Positions 61,606-64,000 of a DNA stretch of 64,000 bases are shown one piece after another (the stretch's first letter is position 1; each line of letters begins with the position of its first letter). The DNA is from Ziziphus jujuba. Taxonomy: Eukaryota; Streptophyta; Magnoliopsida; Rosales; Rhamnaceae. The translations under genes and the position numbers were made by a program. The stretch is taken from positions 22,436,501 to 22,500,500 of the forward strand of contig NC_083390.1 in the NCBI RefSeq assembly GCF_031755915.1. The letters are read 5' to 3'. The notes beneath the pieces are model-generated. The model had not been told where the DNA came from. It saw nothing but the letters and a program-made list of their open reading frames with translations, and searched no databases.

Positions 61606-63509
61606 GTCATTTGGACACTGTAGATGATGCATGGAAGCCGCAAAAAAAAAAAATTATAATTTTTGTTTGTATGCATGACTTGGCCAACACCATTTCACAC
61701 TTTTTTTTTTCTTTTTTTTTTTTTTTTTTTTTTCCCAAAGAGAAACTGGTTAGTGGGTTATGGGTAAAAAACTTTATTATTATTATTATCATACAAAATT
61801 TAGCACAAAAATGTTAGCTAGGAAGAATACCCCAATAATAAGCTCTTAGTATGAATCTAGCCGAAGCACAATAGGGTCATCTGCACCTCCTCAACTTGCT
61901 AATATACCTACCAGGTTTTTCTATTTCACACAATCATCGTAGCACACAGATAGACATCACCGATTGTGATTGTCTAGTATTGTTGTCCTTTTGGGTAAAG
62001 GTTGGGGCGCGTGGTTGTCAATAATTGGAAGGATGCTTCAGAAGATGGGCAAATCGATTGTCCACGTTGATAATATGAAATCCGTACTTCGATATCAGGT
62101 CCAACCCACCACAGTCACATACTTAGATTTTTTTATTTTTTTATATTTTTCTTTTCAATCAGAGTCACATACAGCTTTCTTTGTTTCCATAGCAATTTGC
62201 CTTTTACGAAACCAACAAAACAATTCAGGTCCTGTTCTTTTATCTCCACCTCCCTAAGTTCACTGACCCAACCACGAGGAACACCGAACAGCATTCTCAT
62301 TACCTCTTCCATGTTTAAATAAAATAAAAAATTAAAAAAAATTCATGGACCATTATTTTAGTAATCGGACATATTTTTAGTTGCACAAAAATAAATAAAT
62401 ATATAAAATAAGAATTCCTTTTTTTTTTTTTTTTTTTTTTGCTTGCATTGTTTTGTTCTATTAAGCACGTACACATGCCATTTTTTATGTAAAATGACCA
62501 ATTGTTATTTAAAAAAAAAAAAAAGGAAAAAAAAGAAAATTCAAATATGCAGTTATGATTTGTTCCATTATATACTAATATATATGTACTCATTGTACAC
62601 ATTGGTCATGGAAAACAATGCAGATTTCTTGATAAGGCAGCGATTGTGAGTGAAGAAGACGACACGAAATCACCAAATCTATGGAGGCTCAACACCGTCC
62701 ATCGAGTTGAAGAACTCAAATCAGTGATCAGGATGGGTCCCATATGGGCATCAGGAATACTCCTCATCACAGCCTATGCTCAACAAAGCACATTTTCACT
62801 CCAACAGGCCAAAACAATGGACAGGCACTTAACAAACACCTTTCAAATCCCAGCAGGCTCAATGACTGTCTTCACCTACATATCAATGCTCTCCACAATC
62901 GCCATCTACGACCGAATCTTCATCCCCATGGCTCGAAAACTCACCGGCATCGACCGGGGTATCACATTTCTTCACCGGATGGGAATCGGGTTTGTCATCT
63001 CCATTTTTGCCACACTGGTTGCCGGTTTTGTTGAAATAAAGCGGAAACACGCGGCTTCAGCACATGGTCTTACTGATCACCCTGGTTCAATTATCCCCAT
63101 TTCGGTGTTTTGGCTTTTTCCTCAGTATAGCCTACATGGAATAGCTGAGGCATTTATGTCAATCGGTCACCTTGAGTTTTTATACGACCAAGCACCTGAA
63201 AGCATGCGGAGCTCAGCCAGTGCATTGTTTTGGCTTTCAATTTCTGCTGGGAATTATATAAGCACGCTCTTGGTTACGCTTGTGCATAAGTTTAGTGCCG
63301 GGCCTGGTGGATCAAATTGGCTTCCCAATAAGAATTTGAACAAGGGAAAGTTGGAGTACTTCTATTGGTTGCTCACTTTGGTTCAAGTTCTTAATTTGGT
63401 TTACTACATTTGTTGTGCAAGAATGTATACTTTTAAGCCAATTCAGGTCCAAAAGAAAGTGGATTCTAAGGGTGGAGAAGATGGGTTGGAGCTTGGGAAT
63501 AGGGTTTAG
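60235..63509 (+). CDS. NPF3.1: NRT1/PTR family transporter, NPF3.1-type, four exons
   Basis: Encodes a 580-aa major-facilitator transporter of the NPF (NRT1/PTR) family, close to Arabidopsis NPF3.1 (about 596 aa). NPF3.1 relatives are linked to nitrate/nitrite movement and to gibberellin and abscisic-acid import; cucumber Nitr1 is a nitrite carrier of the chloroplast envelope. Exons are 60235-60313, 60447-60664, 61001-61560 and 62624-63509. Junctions are GT..AG and in frame (1743 coding bases). The proton-coupling ExxEK motif is EVCEK at 29-33, created by joining exons 1 and 2. The PTR signature GADQFDESDP begins near residue 157. Exon 4 carries VHRVEELKSVIRMGP and the second half of the expected 12 membrane helices. 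The ATG at 60235 is preferred because MEKKDEKGG gives the short charged N-terminus of the family and joins the right frame; a longer frame that reads through intron 1 is an artefact. The substrate cannot be told from sequence. Confidence 0.95.
61565..61603 (+). repeat. (CT)n microsatellite at the intron 3 donor of NPF3.1
   Basis: About 19.5 CT units begin four bases into intron 3, directly after the donor GTAA. The repeat therefore overlaps positions bound by U1 and U6 snRNAs, and its length may vary between alleles. Confidence 0.95.
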
Positions 63510-64000
63510 AAATTTGGTTTTTAATTAGTTGTATTTTTGTATTGTCACTCTTGGTTAAAGAATTAAACGAGGACAATATATTTGTAGTTAAATTACATTT
63601 TTATTAAAAATGTAGTGTAGAGTAAGGGAGATGATTAAGGGATATTACTATAGTATATCATGCAATGTATATGTAAACTATCTCTGGTGAATGGCTGAAA
63701 TAAATGAAAGATGGATTTTGTTTCTCTGAAAAATGAAGTTTTTTTTTTTTTTTTTTTTCAAAAGTTAATGATTATTATGATGATTAATTCTGGGAAATAC
63801 TTTTCTGGTCGAGCATGCTGCATAAAATTCAAAAAAGTTAAAAATTTCATATAGGGGTGAAAATTTGATCTGTAAAGCGTGCTATATGACAAATTAATGA
63901 GACTAAATGGTCAGAAAAGTTAATGAAAAAGTCAAAGCAAGCAACTAAAACTATCAAACAAAACTTTGTTAATCATTAATATGCGATTCCCAATATCAAT
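63510..64000 (+). other. 3' flank of NPF3.1
   Basis: Non-coding, AT-rich. AATAAA at 63699-63704, 190 bases after the stop codon, is a plausible polyadenylation signal. A T run lies at about 63740-63758. No further gene begins before the window ends. Confidence 0.6.

Noticed and set aside
61860..62260. Less AT-rich part of NPF3.1 intron 3 with a 95-aa frame
   Set aside because: No known protein similarity and no splice signals that would make it an exon of NPF3.1; treated as intron, though an old insertion is possible.
1..64000. tRNA, rRNA, known miRNA, CRISPR and organellar insertions
   Set aside because: I looked for tRNA T-arm motifs, conserved miRNA sequences, spaced repeats and plastid-like stretches by eye and saw none I could support. 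tRNAscan-SE and a plastome BLAST would be decisive.

Overview
The window is nuclear DNA from a eudicot plant, probably a rosid by overall protein similarity, though the species cannot be fixed from sequence alone. It is strongly AT-rich, genes are sparse, and introns have GT..AG ends. The recognisable proteins are plant-specific or plant-typical: an apoplastic alpha-xylosidase, two NPR1-interacting NIMIN proteins, a plant RAD23 and an NPF/PTR transporter. There are no operons, CRISPR arrays or phage features. I recognised no tRNA, rRNA or known miRNA, and no gag-pol reading frame.

Layout: (1) 1-2359 is non-coding, with an orphan cluster of E2F-type sites near 891-982. (2) 2360-7028, minus strand, is a complete three-exon XYL1-type alpha-xylosidase (937 aa). 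(3) 7029-17565 is an AT-rich gene desert. (4) 17566-23248 holds two intronless NIMIN2-type genes in direct orientation. Between them are a 3'-only third NIMIN copy and a duplicated downstream segment. (5) 23249-42407 is a long gene-free stretch with two related MITEs, microsatellites and a G-box island. (6) 42408-42986 is an intronless gene for an uncharacterised acidic plant protein. (7) 46447-51763 is a complete 12-exon RAD23 gene (412 aa) with an expanded Pro-Ala linker. (8) 51764-60234 is gene-free and carries a hAT-like non-autonomous element with a perfect 8-bp target-site duplication, plus two tandem repeats. (9) 60235-63509 is a complete four-exon NPF3.1-type transporter (580 aa).

The spliced models of the three intron-containing genes join in frame at every junction, using consensus GT and AG sites, and give full-length family proteins. 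The genes do not form one pathway. The NIMIN pair belongs to salicylic-acid/NPR1 signalling. XYL1 trims xyloglucan in the wall. RAD23 shuttles ubiquitinated proteins to the proteasome. NPF3.1 transports nitrate/nitrite-like anions or hormones.

From memory, the Arabidopsis relatives of XYL1 and NPF3.1 are adjacent loci (At1g68560 and At1g68570), and NIMIN2 (At3g25882) lies beside the paralogue of the next gene along. The window may therefore preserve an ancestral gene order that was split in Arabidopsis after genome duplication. No wholly new system was found. The best leads are the orphan E2F cluster, the NIMIN duplication history, the hAT-like element, the Pro-Ala expansion in RAD23 and the microsynteny.
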